A stretch of 64,000 bases of DNA from Paramesorhizobium salinisoli (GTDB lineage Bacteria; Pseudomonadota; Alphaproteobacteria; Rhizobiales; Rhizobiaceae), in NCBI RefSeq assembly GCF_003335045.1, contig NZ_QOZG01000005.1, positions 1 to 64,000 of the forward strand, read 5' to 3'. This document shows, piece after piece, positions 47,519-56,588 of the stretch. Made by a program: the position numbers and the translations under genes. Under the pieces are notes generated by a model, which did no database searches, was not told the DNA's origin, and worked only from the letters and a program-made list of their open reading frames with translations. Position 1 is the stretch's first letter, and each line of letters starts with the position of its first letter.

Positions 47519-48808
47519 ATGACAGCTTCCGCCGCGCACCGTATCATCATATCAGGCGCCGGCATTGCCGGGTTGACGGCGGCGCTGGCGTTTGCGGCGA
47601 AAGGTTTTTCCGTCGCCATTTTCGACAAGACGCCCCGGCTTTCGGATGTCGGCGCCGGCCTGCAGCTTGCCCCCAATGCCACGCGTCTGCTCGCCCGCCT
47701 CGGCGTGCTCGAGCGTCTCATGGCGCATGCGGTCATCCCCGACGCCCTCTATCTGCAAAACGGAACAAGCGGCGAAACCCTCCTGCGCATGGCACTCGGC
47801 GATGCGGCGGAAGCCCGCTGGAACGCTCCCTATCTCGTCTGCCATCGCGCCGATCTGCAGGCCGCGCTGGTCGCCGCGGTCAGCGAACACCCCGACATCA
47901 CGCTCAGCCTCGGCTCGAACGTTGTTTCCCATCGCGCAGACCAGGACGGAGCGACGGTGCAGATCGACGCCGGAGACCGCATCGAGGAACATCGCGGCGC
48001 GCTGCTGCTCGGCTGTGACGGCGTATGGTCGACACGGCGCTCCGCCGGGGAGCATCGCCCGGGCGCCGCCTTCACCGGCCACATCGCCTGGCGGGCAAGC
48101 CTGCCGCGCGCGGCCCTGCCGCAGGCTTTCGAAAACCTGCTGCCGGAAGGCAACAGCGTTTCGGCATGGCTTGGCCGTGGCGTGCATTTCATCGCCTACC
48201 CCGTCAGGGCCGGGAAATCCTTCAACTTCGTCGCCATTACCAAAGGGCGCGATCCTGGCCGCGAATGGTCCTCCCAAGGCGACAGCATTGCGCTTTCCGC
48301 CGCTTTCTCGGGGTGGCACCGTGCCATCCATGATGTCATCCGTGCGGCGGAGCAATGGACATTCTGGCCGCTTTTTCAGATCGCCCATCCGCACTTCACC
48401 TTGAGCGAGCGGGTGGTGCTTCTGGGCGATGCGGCGCACGCCATGACGCCTTTCGCGGCACAGGGCGCGGCGATGGCAATCGAGGATGCCTGCGCGCTTG
48501 CGGCGGCGTTATCCGGCGAGGAAACCGGCTGGCCGGCGTCGCTCGCCCGTTTTAACCGTGCGCGGCTGACGCGGATCGCAAGCGTCACCAGGCGTGGTTT
48601 GCTGAACCGCTTCGCATATCACGCCGCCGGGCCATTCGCGCTTGGGCGCAACATGCTTCTGCGGTCACGTCCGCCGGAGCGCTTCCTTGCCGATCTGGAC
48701 TGGCTTTATGGGTATGATGGAACCGGGTTTGGGCCGGTCGAGGTCGGGGCTGCAATACCCCCCTCTGCCCTGCCGGGCATCTCCCCCACAAGGGGGGAGA
48801 TTGGCTGA
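47519..48808 (+). CDS. FAD-dependent monooxygenase (UbiH/salicylate hydroxylase-like), repeat-derived C-terminus
   Basis: This 429-residue flavoprotein has the Rossmann dinucleotide motif IIISGAGIAGLTAALAFAAKG, a CHRADLQAAL segment, the DG motif region LLLGCDGVWST and the GD motif VVLLGDAAHAMTPFAAQGAAMAIEDA. It hydroxylates an aromatic or related substrate with NAD(P)H and oxygen; the substrate is unknown. The ATG at 47519 is the conserved start. The last 18 residues (from AIPPSALP to the stop at 48808) are encoded inside a palindromic intergenic element, so the original C-terminus has been replaced or extended. Confidence 0.85.
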   Translation: MTASAAHRIIISGAGIAGLTAALAFAAKGFSVAIFDKTPRLSDVGAGLQLAPNATRLLARLGVLERLMAHAVIPDALYLQNGTSGETLLRMALGDAAEARWNAPYLVCHRADLQAALVAAVSEHPDITLSLGSNVVSHRADQDGATVQIDAGDRIEEHRGALLLGCDGVWSTRRSAGEHRPGAAFTGHIAWRASLPRAALPQAFENLLPEGNSVSAWLGRGVHFIAYPVRAGKSFNFVAITKGRDPGREWSSQGDSIALSAAFSGWHRAIHDVIRAAEQWTFWPLFQIAHPHFTLSERVVLLGDAAHAMTPFAAQGAAMAIEDACALAAALSGEETGWPASLARFNRARLTRIASVTRRGLLNRFAYHAAGPFALGRNMLLRSRPPERFLADLDWLYGYDGTGFGPVEVGAAIPPSALPGISPTRGEIG

Positions 48809-48918
48809 CGCAAATCCGGGTGCTTATTCTCTGACGTCGGTGATTGGCAGCCTGCATCCAATGAAGGCGTAATCTCCACCCTTGAGGGGGAGAGGCCGGC
48901 AGGCCAGAGGGGGGTATT
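48754..48918. repeat. Long palindromic intergenic element, copy B
   Basis: The left end AATACCCCCCTCTGCCCTGC and the right end (read in reverse complement) AATACCCCCCTCTGGCCTGC are near-perfect terminal inverted repeats; the interior adds nested arms such as ATCTCCCCC and GGGGGGAGAT. It is about 165 bp and starts inside the monooxygenase reading frame, supplying its stop codon. It ends 28 bp before the convergent aapP stop. Confidence 0.75.
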
Positions 48919-48945
48919 ACGGCGTGAACACCCTCCTGAATGACC

Positions 48946-49752
48946 TCAATGCAGGATCTGGCTGAGGAACAGCTTGGTGCGCTCGTGCTGCGGGTTGTCG
49001 AAGAATTCTGCCGGCGAGTTCTGCTCGACGATCTGGCCCTGGTCCATGAAGATCACGCGGTTCGCCACCTTGCGCGCGAAGCCCATCTCGTGGGTGACGC
49101 AGATCATGGTCATGCCTTCCTCGGCGAGCGACACCATGGTGTCGAGCACTTCCTTGATCATTTCCGGGTCGAGCGCCGAGGTGGGTTCGTCGAACAGCAT
49201 GATGCGCGGGTTCATGCAGAGCGAGCGGGCGATCGCCACGCGCTGCTGCTGGCCGCCGGAGAGCTGGCCCGGATATTTGTTGGCCTGCTCCGGGATCTTG
49301 ACGCGCTCGAGATAATGCATGGCGAGTTCTTCCGCCTTCTTCTTCGGCGTCTTGCGAACCCAGATCGGCGCGAGCGTGCAGTTTTCCAGGATGGTCAGAT
49401 GCGGGAACAGATTGAAATGCTGGAACACCATGCCGACTTCCCGGCGCACTTCATCGATCTTCTTGAGATCATTGGTCAGTTCGATGCCATCGACGATGAT
49501 CTTCCCCTTCTGGTGTTCCTCCAGCCGGTTGATGCAGCGGATCATGGTCGACTTGCCTGAGCCCGACGGGCCGCAGACCACGATGCGCTCGCCGCGCATC
49601 ACCTTCAGGTTGATATCGCGCAGCACATGGAAATCACCATACCATTTGTGCATGTTGACGATCTCGATGGCCACGTCGGTGGAGGAAATCTGCATGCGGG
49701 ACGGATCGACCTTGATCTCTTCCGCATCGACCACGCTTTGTTGAGCTTTCAT
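48946..49752 (-). CDS. aapP: General amino-acid ABC transporter ATP-binding protein AapP
   Basis: This 268-residue ABC ATPase has Walker [10 protein letters not shown], signature LSGGQQQR, Walker [15 protein letters not shown] and the switch His in CVTHEMGF. With AapQ, AapM and AapJ it forms the broad-range L-amino-acid uptake system known from Rhizobium leguminosarum. The ATG at 49752 is taken; a TTG just upstream is possible. It is the last gene of the operon, 12 bp after aapM. Confidence 0.94.
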   Translation of the reverse strand: MKAQQSVVDAEEIKVDPSRMQISSTDVAIEIVNMHKWYGDFHVLRDINLKVMRGERIVVCGPSGSGKSTMIRCINRLEEHQKGKIIVDGIELTNDLKKIDEVRREVGMVFQHFNLFPHLTILENCTLAPIWVRKTPKKKAEELAMHYLERVKIPEQANKYPGQLSGGQQQRVAIARSLCMNPRIMLFDEPTSALDPEMIKEVLDTMVSLAEEGMTMICVTHEMGFARKVANRVIFMDQGQIVEQNSPAEFFDNPQHERTKLFLSQILH

Positions 49753-49764
49753 CAAAAAGTTCCC

Positions 49765-50934
49765 TTAGTTCTTGTGACTTGTATCGAGGCGGCGTTCCAT
49801 GAACATAGAATAACGCGACATCGAAAAACAGAAAATCCAGAAGACGAACCCGGCAAAGATCAGCCCTGTCGCCGGCGTCTGCGGCGACGCCCAATTGGCA
49901 TCGGCGAAGTTTTGCCGGACAATCCCGAGCAGGTCGAACATGCCGATGATGTAGACGAGGCTCGTATCCTTGAACAAGCCGATGAAGGTGTTGACGATAC
50001 CGGGAATGACCAGCTTGAGCGCCTGCGGCAGGACGATCAGCGCGGTCTTGTGCCAATAATTGAGGCCAAGTGAGTCCGCACCCTCATATTGCCCCTTCGG
50101 GATCGCCTGAAGACCGCCCCGGACCACTTCCGCCATATAGGCGGAGGCGAACAGGGCAACGCCGATCAGCGCGCGCAGGAGCTTGTCGAAAGTGACGCCC
50201 GGCGGCAGGAAGAGCGGCAGCATGACGCTGGCCATGAACAGGACTGTCACCAGCGGCACACCGCGCACCATCTCGATGAAGATGACGGAAAACAGCTTGA
50301 TGACAGGCAATTGCGAACGGCGCCCCAATGCCAGGAGAATGCCGAGCGGCAGGGAAACCGCAATGCCGACGAAGGAGAGAACCAGCGTGACCAGCAGGCC
50401 GCCCCAAAGCGGGGTCTCGACATAGGGAAGGCCGAACCAGCCGCCGACCAGCAGGAAGAAGGCGACAATCGGGAAAACGAAGAAGAAGACGAGCGCGTTC
50501 AGGCCCTTATGCGGTACTTTTGGGATGAGGAGCGGGACAAGGGCCAGCACGAACAGCACCGCGACCAGCTTGACACGCCAGCGCTCATCAATGGGATAGC
50601 GCCCATAGAGGAACTGCTGGAACTTCGCATCGACGAATGCCCAGCAGGCTCCGGACCAGCCCTCCGGCTGGATGCCGCCTTGAGCCGCCGTGGTGCAGAC
50701 GCTGCGGTCCGCTCCCGTCCATACAGCATTGACGAAGAGCCAGTTGATCATCGGCGGCAGCAGCCAGACAAGGACCAGAATGGCCAGAACGGACAAGGCG
50801 GCGTCAACCGGCGTGGCAAACAGATTGGTGCGCAGCCAGTTGGCCAGACCGTGCTCGCCGCGCGGCGGGGATATCCCGTGCGTCATTTCGGTACGCACAT
50901 ATTTGAGATCGGGGGTGAGATCGGAATTTGTCAT
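49765..50934 (-). CDS. aapM: General amino-acid ABC transporter permease AapM
   Basis: This 389-residue inner-membrane permease has about eight helices with a long periplasmic segment between the early ones, as in AapM. The ABC-2 coupling motif region is [34 protein letters not shown] precedes its ATG, which lies 1 bp after the aapQ stop. It forms the translocation pore with AapQ. Confidence 0.93.
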   Translation of the reverse strand: MTNSDLTPDLKYVRTEMTHGISPPRGEHGLANWLRTNLFATPVDAALSVLAILVLVWLLPPMINWLFVNAVWTGADRSVCTTAAQGGIQPEGWSGACWAFVDAKFQQFLYGRYPIDERWRVKLVAVLFVLALVPLLIPKVPHKGLNALVFFFVFPIVAFFLLVGGWFGLPYVETPLWGGLLVTLVLSFVGIAVSLPLGILLALGRRSQLPVIKLFSVIFIEMVRGVPLVTVLFMASVMLPLFLPPGVTFDKLLRALIGVALFASAYMAEVVRGGLQAIPKGQYEGADSLGLNYWHKTALIVLPQALKLVIPGIVNTFIGLFKDTSLVYIIGMFDLLGIVRQNFADANWASPQTPATGLIFAGFVFWIFCFSMSRYSMFMERRLDTSHKN

Positions 50935-50935
50935 C

Positions 50936-52129
50936 TTATCTCTCCACCAGGGCCATTTTAGCGTTAAACCAGTTCATCAATCCTGACGTGATCAGGCTGA
51001 GGCCGAGATAGATCACCATCCAGATGGCCACGATTTCGATCGATTGGCCGGTCTGGTTGAGGATCGTTCCGCCCACGGCGACGAGATCGGGATAGCCGAT
51101 GGCGATGGCCAGCGACGAGTTCTTGGTAAGATTGAGATACTGGCTCGAGAGCGGTGGAATGATGATGCGCAATGCCTGCGGGATCACCACAAGACGCATC
51201 GCCTGCCCCGGACGAAGACCCAGAGCGTAGGAAGCCTCGGTCTGCCCTCTGCTGACACCCAGAATGCCGGCGCGCACGATCTCGGCGATGAAGGCCGCGG
51301 TATAGAAAGAAAGCGCCAGGAAGAGCGCCAGGAATTCCGGCCTTATCTGCGTTCCGCCCGACAGGTTGAAGGTGCCGAGTTGGGGGTAGTCGAACGACAG
51401 CGGGAAGCCCGTGACGACGAAGGCAAGCAGCGGCAGTCCGACAATGAGCGCAGCGGCGGTGCGGTAGACGGGGAATATCTGCCCCGTCGCCATCTGCCGC
51501 TTTCGCGCCCAACGGAAGACGAGGAACGAAAGCGCCAACCCGATCAGCAACGCGATACCGATCAACCCGGCATTCTCCCCCCATACGGCAACGGGAAAAA
51601 AGAAGCCGCGATTGTTGAGATAGCTGCTGAACGGCAGCGAAATGCTTTCGCGCGCCTGCGGCAACACCGACAAAACGCCGAAATACCAGAAAAAGATCAC
51701 CAGAAGGGGCGGAACGTTGCGGAAGATTTCCACATAGACCAGGCAGATCTTGCGGACCAGCCAGTTCCGGGAGAGCCGGCCGATACCGATCAGGAAGCCC
51801 AGAATGGATGCGGTCACGATACCGATGACCGCCACATTAAGGGTATTCAGAAGGCCGACCAGGAGCGCCCGGCCATAGGTGGCATCGCTCGAATACGCGA
51901 TCGGTGACTGGCTGATATCGAAACCGGCGCGGCCATTGAGAAAGCCGAATCCCGAGGCGATGTTCGCGCGCTGCAAATTGGCAACCGTGTTGCCGACAAT
52001 CCACCAGATCAGCCCTATGATGGCGATAAAAGTCACGGCCTGATAGATTATGCCGCGGATTTTCGGGTCGTACAGCCATGATACGCCCGGGCTTTCACGG
52101 CCGGATTCTGTAATATCCTGAGACGCCAT
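50936..52129 (-). CDS. aapQ: General amino-acid ABC transporter permease AapQ
   Basis: This 397-residue permease has about eight helices and the EAA-type coupling loop ([23 protein letters not shown]). It pairs with AapM. It lies about 200 bp downstream of aapJ; the gap contains a stem-loop that could reduce transcription of the membrane genes relative to the binding protein. Confidence 0.93.
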   Translation of the reverse strand: MASQDITESGRESPGVSWLYDPKIRGIIYQAVTFIAIIGLIWWIVGNTVANLQRANIASGFGFLNGRAGFDISQSPIAYSSDATYGRALLVGLLNTLNVAVIGIVTASILGFLIGIGRLSRNWLVRKICLVYVEIFRNVPPLLVIFFWYFGVLSVLPQARESISLPFSSYLNNRGFFFPVAVWGENAGLIGIALLIGLALSFLVFRWARKRQMATGQIFPVYRTAAALIVGLPLLAFVVTGFPLSFDYPQLGTFNLSGGTQIRPEFLALFLALSFYTAAFIAEIVRAGILGVSRGQTEASYALGLRPGQAMRLVVIPQALRIIIPPLSSQYLNLTKNSSLAIAIGYPDLVAVGGTILNQTGQSIEIVAIWMVIYLGLSLITSGLMNWFNAKMALVER

Positions 52130-52276
52130 GTACCCCTCTTATTTTTGTATTCCCATTTTCGTTACAGCGCCGCGCATTCTTCATGATGCTGCATAGAGAC
52201 GCTGCAAATAATCGAACCCACCATCGATCTGGAAACCCATTCCTGTTCTCAGATCGATGTGTTGGCATGGCCAAAG

Positions 52277-52303
52277 GGGAAGGCAGCTATTCGCCACCTT
52301 CCC
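52277..52303 (-). terminator. Stem-loop between aapJ and aapQ (possible attenuator)
   Basis: GGGAAGGTGGC and GCTGCCTTCCC pair over 11 positions (two G-T pairs) around GAATA on the minus strand, 25 bp after the aapJ stop, followed by only a short T-run. Such partial terminators often keep binding-protein mRNA above permease mRNA. Confidence 0.5.
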
Positions 52304-52328
52304 GTTTTAGCCATACCGGGATTCACGC

Positions 52329-53360
52329 TTAGCGGATCGGCATTCCGTACTGCAGACCACCCTTCGTCCACTGGGCATTGAGGCCGCGTGCGATCTTCAG
52401 CGGGCTTCCTGCGCCGATATTGCGCTCGAAAAGTTCGCCGTAATTGCCCACGCCCTTGACGATGTTGACGACCCAATCATTGGTCAAGCCGAGATCGGTG
52501 CCGATCTTGGTGTCCGCCTCGCTGCCGAGCAGACGCTTGATCTCGGGATTGGTGGAGTTCTTCATCTCCTCGACATTGGCCTGCGTGATGCCGAATTCCT
52601 CGGCATTGAGCAGCGCGTAATGGGTCCAGCGGATGACATCGCCCCACTGCGAATCGCCCTGGCGGACGGCAGGTCCAAGCGGCTCCTTGGAGATGATCTC
52701 CGGCAGGACGACATGGTCGTCTGGATTAGCCAGTCCGAGACGTATCGCATAGAGGCCCGACTGGTCCGTGGTGTAGGCATCGCAACGGCCGGCGTCGTAG
52801 GCTGCGTTGACCTCTTCGATCTTCTCGAACACGACGGGGTTGTATTCCATCTTGTTGGCGCGGAAATAATCGGCGAGGTTGAGCTCGGTCGTCGTGCCGG
52901 ACTGGACGCATACGGAAGCGCCCGAAAGCTGCAGCGCGGAATTGATGCCCGACAGCTTCTTGGCGTTGATCATGAAGCCCTGGCCGTCATAATAGTTGAC
53001 GCCGGGGAAATCGAGACCCAGCGACGTATCGCGGCTGATGGTGTAGGTCGTGTTGCGGATCAGGACGTCGACTTCGCCCGATTGCAGCGCGGTGAAGCGC
53101 TCCTTGGCCGTCAGCGGCGTGAACTTGACCTTGTTGGGATCGCCAAAGATCGCCGCGGCGACAGCGCGACAATAATCGACATCGAAGCCGGACCATTCGC
53201 CCTTGTCGTTCGGCGCTGAAAAGCCGGCGAGACCGGTATTGACGCCGCACTGGAGAAAGCCCTTGGCTTTCACGTCATCCAGCGTGCCAGCAGAGGCCGC
53301 CGTCGCGGTCAGTGCGAGCGCCGCAGCGCCGAGGACACCTTGAAGAACAGTCTTGTACAT
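52329..53360 (-). CDS. aapJ: General amino-acid ABC transporter substrate-binding protein AapJ
   Basis: This 343-residue periplasmic protein starts MYKTVLQGVLGAAALALTA with a signal peptide cleaved near ASAG. The SBP_bac_3 domain shows GVNTGLAGFSAPNDKGEWSGFDVDYCRAVAAA and IRNTTYTISRD, and the length fits AapJ rather than the shorter GlnH type. It delivers L-amino acids to AapQM. It is the first gene of the operon, with a 263-bp upstream region containing a palindrome. Confidence 0.94.
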   Translation of the reverse strand: MYKTVLQGVLGAAALALTATAASAGTLDDVKAKGFLQCGVNTGLAGFSAPNDKGEWSGFDVDYCRAVAAAIFGDPNKVKFTPLTAKERFTALQSGEVDVLIRNTTYTISRDTSLGLDFPGVNYYDGQGFMINAKKLSGINSALQLSGASVCVQSGTTTELNLADYFRANKMEYNPVVFEKIEEVNAAYDAGRCDAYTTDQSGLYAIRLGLANPDDHVVLPEIISKEPLGPAVRQGDSQWGDVIRWTHYALLNAEEFGITQANVEEMKNSTNPEIKRLLGSEADTKIGTDLGLTNDWVVNIVKGVGNYGELFERNIGAGSPLKIARGLNAQWTKGGLQYGMPIR

Positions 53361-53487
53361 TTGGCTATTACCCTTTTTATGTTGCCTTATTGTTCCCGTT
53401 AGAAGGGCATCATGCAGAAAATCGATATCCGCGCCCAAGCGAATACCTAGATATCAAGATGTCTGCCGTGCTCCCATTCACCCGGAC

Positions 53488-53516
53488 ATCGAAGGCGATT
53501 ATTCGCCTCCGGTCAA
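53488..53516 (-). promoter_or_regulatory. Possible aapJ promoter overlapping a 16-bp palindrome
   Basis: On the minus strand TTGACC (53511-53516) and a weak TTCGAT (53488-53493) are 17 bp apart. The spacer is largely the perfect inverted repeat AGGCGA-TTAT-TCGCCT (53493-53508), a likely operator. The start site would be about 120 bp before aapJ. Confidence 0.35.
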
Positions 53517-53623
53517 GACTTTTAGCGTTTATACAACCAAAGCAGCACTGTCAGGAGGTGAAGTCCGGAAAAACCGCCTGCATACACAGGGAGTTTCGCG
53601 GCGCTCGCGGAAAATCCGGGACG

Positions 53624-54433
53624 TCATATCTGCTCGCCCTCGATGTATCGCCGGCGTTTCGGCAGCAGTCTGCCGGGATCGATCAGAAATCCAAGATTCC
53701 GGTTTGCAAGAAAGCGCGCGAGGAAAAGCGTGAACAGAAAACCGATCGAAAAGCCGGCTACCACGTCGGTCGGATAGTGAGCTGCCACCGCGATGCGGCT
53801 GAAAGCCAGCGCGAGGGTGGCGACGAGGGCGGCAAAGCGCCAGCGGGGAAACCAAAGCGCCAGGATGACCATGACGGCCCCGACGGTCGCCGAATGACCC
53901 GAGGGAAAGCTGACAAAGAGATGGCCGCCACGAAAAGGCTCGAAAAAAGACGGGCCGAGCGTGTCGATCAGCGCTGGCCGCGCCCGGCCAATGGTGTATT
54001 TCATCAGATTGACGATGATTGCGCTCAGCCCGATCGCGGCGAATGCGAATGCCGTCTGGCGCTCCAGCGTATAGATCCGGGCTTTCTGGCGCGCCTCCAG
54101 CGTCCGCCGGTCCCTCCCCGTGGTCCACAACAGAACGCAGAACGCGATGCAGAGATAAAACAGCGTTCGGCCGACATCCGTCAGGTCACGCAGGAGGGAA
54201 AATCCGGGCAGTTCGCTGGCGGATACGGCGCGCAGGATCGGTGCGTCATAGGGATGCAGGAAATAAAGGACCGGCACCAGCGAGATGATCGCAGCCGTCA
54301 TGGACCATGTCCATGGAGATGGAGCACCCGGGGCAACCGGCGACCGCAAACCTGATATCAGCGAACGGAAGGCAAGTCGGACATTGGCCCTGATGTTGGT
54401 GCTGTAGGTGGATTTATTCTTCTGCATCGTCAT
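53624..54433 (-). CDS. PAP2-family phosphatase (membrane)
   Basis: This 269-residue protein has six hydrophobic segments and the three PAP2 motifs: KYTIGRARP, PSGHSATVG and SRIAVAAHYPTDVVAG. It dephosphorylates a lipid phosphate such as undecaprenyl pyrophosphate or phosphatidic acid at the membrane. The ATG at 54433 has GAAGAA just upstream and belongs to a start region repeated four times (54429-54503). An in-frame upstream ATG at 54490 would add 19 residues. The basic tail KRRRYIEGEQI follows the last helix. It is divergent from metC. Confidence 0.85.
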   Translation of the reverse strand: MTMQKNKSTYSTNIRANVRLAFRSLISGLRSPVAPGAPSPWTWSMTAAIISLVPVLYFLHPYDAPILRAVSASELPGFSLLRDLTDVGRTLFYLCIAFCVLLWTTGRDRRTLEARQKARIYTLERQTAFAFAAIGLSAIIVNLMKYTIGRARPALIDTLGPSFFEPFRGGHLFVSFPSGHSATVGAVMVILALWFPRWRFAALVATLALAFSRIAVAAHYPTDVVAGFSIGFLFTLFLARFLANRNLGFLIDPGRLLPKRRRYIEGEQI

Positions 54434-54503
54434 TTCTTCGGCAGGTCGGTCATTCTTGGGCAGGTCGTCATTTCTTGGGCAGGTCGTCATTTCTTGGGCA
54501 GGT
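54429..54503 (-). repeat. Four tandem copies of an 18-20-bp unit carrying AAGAA(A)TGAC start signals
   Basis: Units at 54429-54448, 54449-54466, 54467-54485 and 54486-54503 share CCCAAGAAATGAC-like sequence on the minus strand. Each contains an ATG preceded by AAGAA. The ATGs at 54433 and 54490 are in the PAP2 frame; those at 54453 and 54471 are in other frames. Confidence 0.8.
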
Positions 54504-54592
54504 ATTGAGTGCGGGCAGGTGTTGCAAGAACAGCGCGGCAGGATTATCGCCATACCTTGTCATTAAATGGGCCGCGCGCAGGAGACGCATCG

Positions 54593-55774
54593 ATGGAAGA
54601 TATCTCGGGTAAGAAGAAGCCTCTAGGCATCAATACGCGCCTCACCCATGGCGGGAACGATCCGCGCGATTATCACGGCTTCATCAACCCGCCTGTCGTC
54701 CGCGCCTCCACTGTGCTTTTCCCCGATGCGCAAACCATGGCGACGCGGAACCAGAAATACACCTATGGAACGCGGGGCACGCCGACGAGCGACGCGCTCT
54801 GCCAGGCGATAGACGCGCTCGAAGGTTCGGCCGGGACCATTCTCGTTCCCTCGGGCCTAGCCGCCGTCACCGTGCCTCTCCTTGCCTTCCTGTCGGCGGG
54901 CGATCACGCGCTGTTCGTCGATACGATCTATAATCCCACCCGGCATTTTGCCGATACGATGCTGACGCGGCTCGGCATCACGGTGGAATATTACGATCCG
55001 GCGATCGGCGCCGGCATTTCTGCCCTCATCCGCCCGAACACCAGGGTGATCTTCACCGAATCACCGGCTTCCAATACGTTCGAGATGCAGGACATCCCTG
55101 CGATCGCGGCGAAGGCGCGTGAGGCAGGCGCCATCGTGATGATGGACAATACCTGGGCGACGCCGGTCTATTTTAGGCCGCTGGACCATGGCGTCGATAT
55201 TTCCATCCATGCGGCGACGAAATATCCCTCCGGCCATTCCGACATACTGCTCGGCACGGTGTCGGCCAATGAACGCTGCTGGCCGGCGTTGAAGGAAGCC
55301 AACGGGACACTCGGCATCTGTGTCAGCCCCGACGATACGTACCAGATCCTGCGCGGCCTGCGCACCATGGGCGTCAGGCTCGAAGCGCACCAGAAACGCG
55401 CGCTCGAGATCGCCCGCTGGCTCGAAACGCAGCCGGGCGTCGCTTCGGTCTTGCACCCGGCGCTCGAAAGCCATCCGGGACATGCGATCTGGAAACGCGA
55501 CTTCACCGGCGCATCCGGCATCTTCTCGATCGTGCTCGAGGGCGGGGCGAAGAAAAAGGCGCACGCCTTCCTCGACGCGTTGGAACTGTTTGGTCTCGGC
55601 TATTCCTGGGGCGGCTATGAGAGCCTTGCCCTGCAAGTCAGCCTCGCCGACCGTACCGTCAGCAAGACGGATTATCCAGGTCCGATCATCCGGCTGCAGA
55701 TCGGGCTCGAAGACACGGCGGACTTGATCGCGGATCTGCAGAATGGGCTCGCGGCGGCAGCGGCGGCCGAATAA
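54593..55774 (+). CDS. metC: Cystathionine beta-lyase
   Basis: This 393-residue PLP enzyme of the Cys/Met metabolism family converts cystathionine to homocysteine. The PLP lysine is in SIHAATKYPSGHSDILLG, and further motifs are RLTHGGNDPRDYHGF near the start, YGTRGTPTSDALCQAI and LGYSWGGYESL near the end. The ATG at 54593 follows AGGAGA. The N-terminal and SWGGYESL motifs favour beta-lyase over gamma-synthase. It is divergent from the PAP2 gene and followed by terminator-like hairpins. Confidence 0.92.
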   Translation: MEDISGKKKPLGINTRLTHGGNDPRDYHGFINPPVVRASTVLFPDAQTMATRNQKYTYGTRGTPTSDALCQAIDALEGSAGTILVPSGLAAVTVPLLAFLSAGDHALFVDTIYNPTRHFADTMLTRLGITVEYYDPAIGAGISALIRPNTRVIFTESPASNTFEMQDIPAIAAKAREAGAIVMMDNTWATPVYFRPLDHGVDISIHAATKYPSGHSDILLGTVSANERCWPALKEANGTLGICVSPDDTYQILRGLRTMGVRLEAHQKRALEIARWLETQPGVASVLHPALESHPGHAIWKRDFTGASGIFSIVLEGGAKKKAHAFLDALELFGLGYSWGGYESLALQVSLADRTVSKTDYPGPIIRLQIGLEDTADLIADLQNGLAAAAAAE

Positions 55775-55784
55775 AGCCGCCTGC

Positions 55785-55812
55785 CGGGTTGATTGCCCGG
55801 TCTTTTGGCAAC
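55785..55812 (+). terminator. Weak terminator after metC
   Basis: CCGGG and CCCGG pair around TTGATTG about 15 bp after the metC stop, followed by TCTTTT. Confidence 0.5.
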
Positions 55813-55896
55813 TTATTGGAGTAGCGCGGCAGTTGCGACTCATCCACGGTCATCCCATACGCTGGGGGCCGATCCTATTATCGCAGGCCAGCGCGA

Positions 55897-55956
55897 GGCC
55901 CGGCGTACATCATCCTCCCTGCGCCGGGCCTTTTCGCGTGAGGAAAGGCCCGGCAT
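55897..55956 (+). other. Three alternating hairpin arms ending in a terminator (possible small RNA 3' end)
   Basis: AGGCCCGGCG (55897-55906) pairs with CGCCGGGCCT (55923-55932), which is followed by T residues and forms a terminator. The same second arm can instead pair with a later GGCCCGGC (about 55948-55955). The two hairpins exclude each other. A transcript from the metC terminator to about 55936 would be some 125 nt. Confidence 0.45.
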
Positions 55957-56050
55957 TCGCTTTCTTTTCGACTTTCTGCGGCTGATAACGATTTCCCTCT
56001 TGCGTCGGGGATACGGAATCTCTAGGGAAATCAACATTCGCCTGATGTGG

Positions 56051-56127
<77 letters not shown>

Positions 56128-56158
56128 ATATTTCAAGAAGCCTCGAAGGTGTCTGGAT

Positions 56159-56464
56159 ATGGTCGCACGCATATATCGTCCCGCCAAGACCGCGATGCAG
56201 TCGGGCAAGGCAAAGACGACGTCATGGCTCCTGGAGTTCGAGCCGGAGATGCCGCGCAAGGTGGAGCCGCTGATGGGCTACACGTCTTCCGGCGACATGA
56301 AGAGCCAGATCAGGCTCTTTTTCGACACCAGGGAAGAAGCCGTCGCTTATGCCGAGAAGAACGGCATCGCCTATCGCCTCGAAGAGCCGAAAGAAACCAA
56401 GCGGCGCAAGCTCTCCTATTCCGATAATTTCAAATATGATCGCCAGCAGCCCTGGACGCACTGA
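56159..56464 (+). CDS. ETC complex I subunit (NDUFS4 homologue)
   Basis: This 101-residue protein matches the ETC_C1_NDUFS4 family: ARIYRPAKTAMQSGKAKTTSWLLEFEPE at the start (short elements RIYRPAKTAMQSG and WLLEFEP), then MGYTSSGDMKSQIRLFFDTREEA and a basic end YSDNFKYDRQQPWTH. It is the bacterial form of mitochondrial complex I subunit NDUFS4 and should attach to the NADH-dehydrogenase arm. GAAGGTG precedes the ATG. It lies between two tRNA genes and might share a message with tRNA-Pro. Confidence 0.88.
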   Translation: MVARIYRPAKTAMQSGKAKTTSWLLEFEPEMPRKVEPLMGYTSSGDMKSQIRLFFDTREEAVAYAEKNGIAYRLEEPKETKRRKLSYSDNFKYDRQQPWTH

Positions 56465-56511
56465 ACAGCCCATTGAACGGGTTGGCGTGAGCGTGTAGTG
56501 GTTTCCCGGTT

Positions 56512-56588
56512 GGTCCCGTAGCTCAGTTGGATAGAGCACCGGCCTTCTAAGCCGATGGTCACTGGTTCGAATCCAGTCGGGATCGCCA
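56512..56588 (+). tRNA. tRNA-Arg (anticodon TCT)
   Basis: A 77-nt cloverleaf with acceptor GGTCCCG/CGGGATC, anticodon loop CTTCTAA (anticodon TCT) and encoded CCA. The outer pair of the anticodon stem (position 27-43) is C-A rather than a Watson-Crick pair. It decodes AGA/AGG. Confidence 0.93.

Noticed and set aside
54434-54592. SAM-type riboswitch before metC
   Set aside because: The gap is short, mostly the tandem repeat, and shows no SAM riboswitch core.
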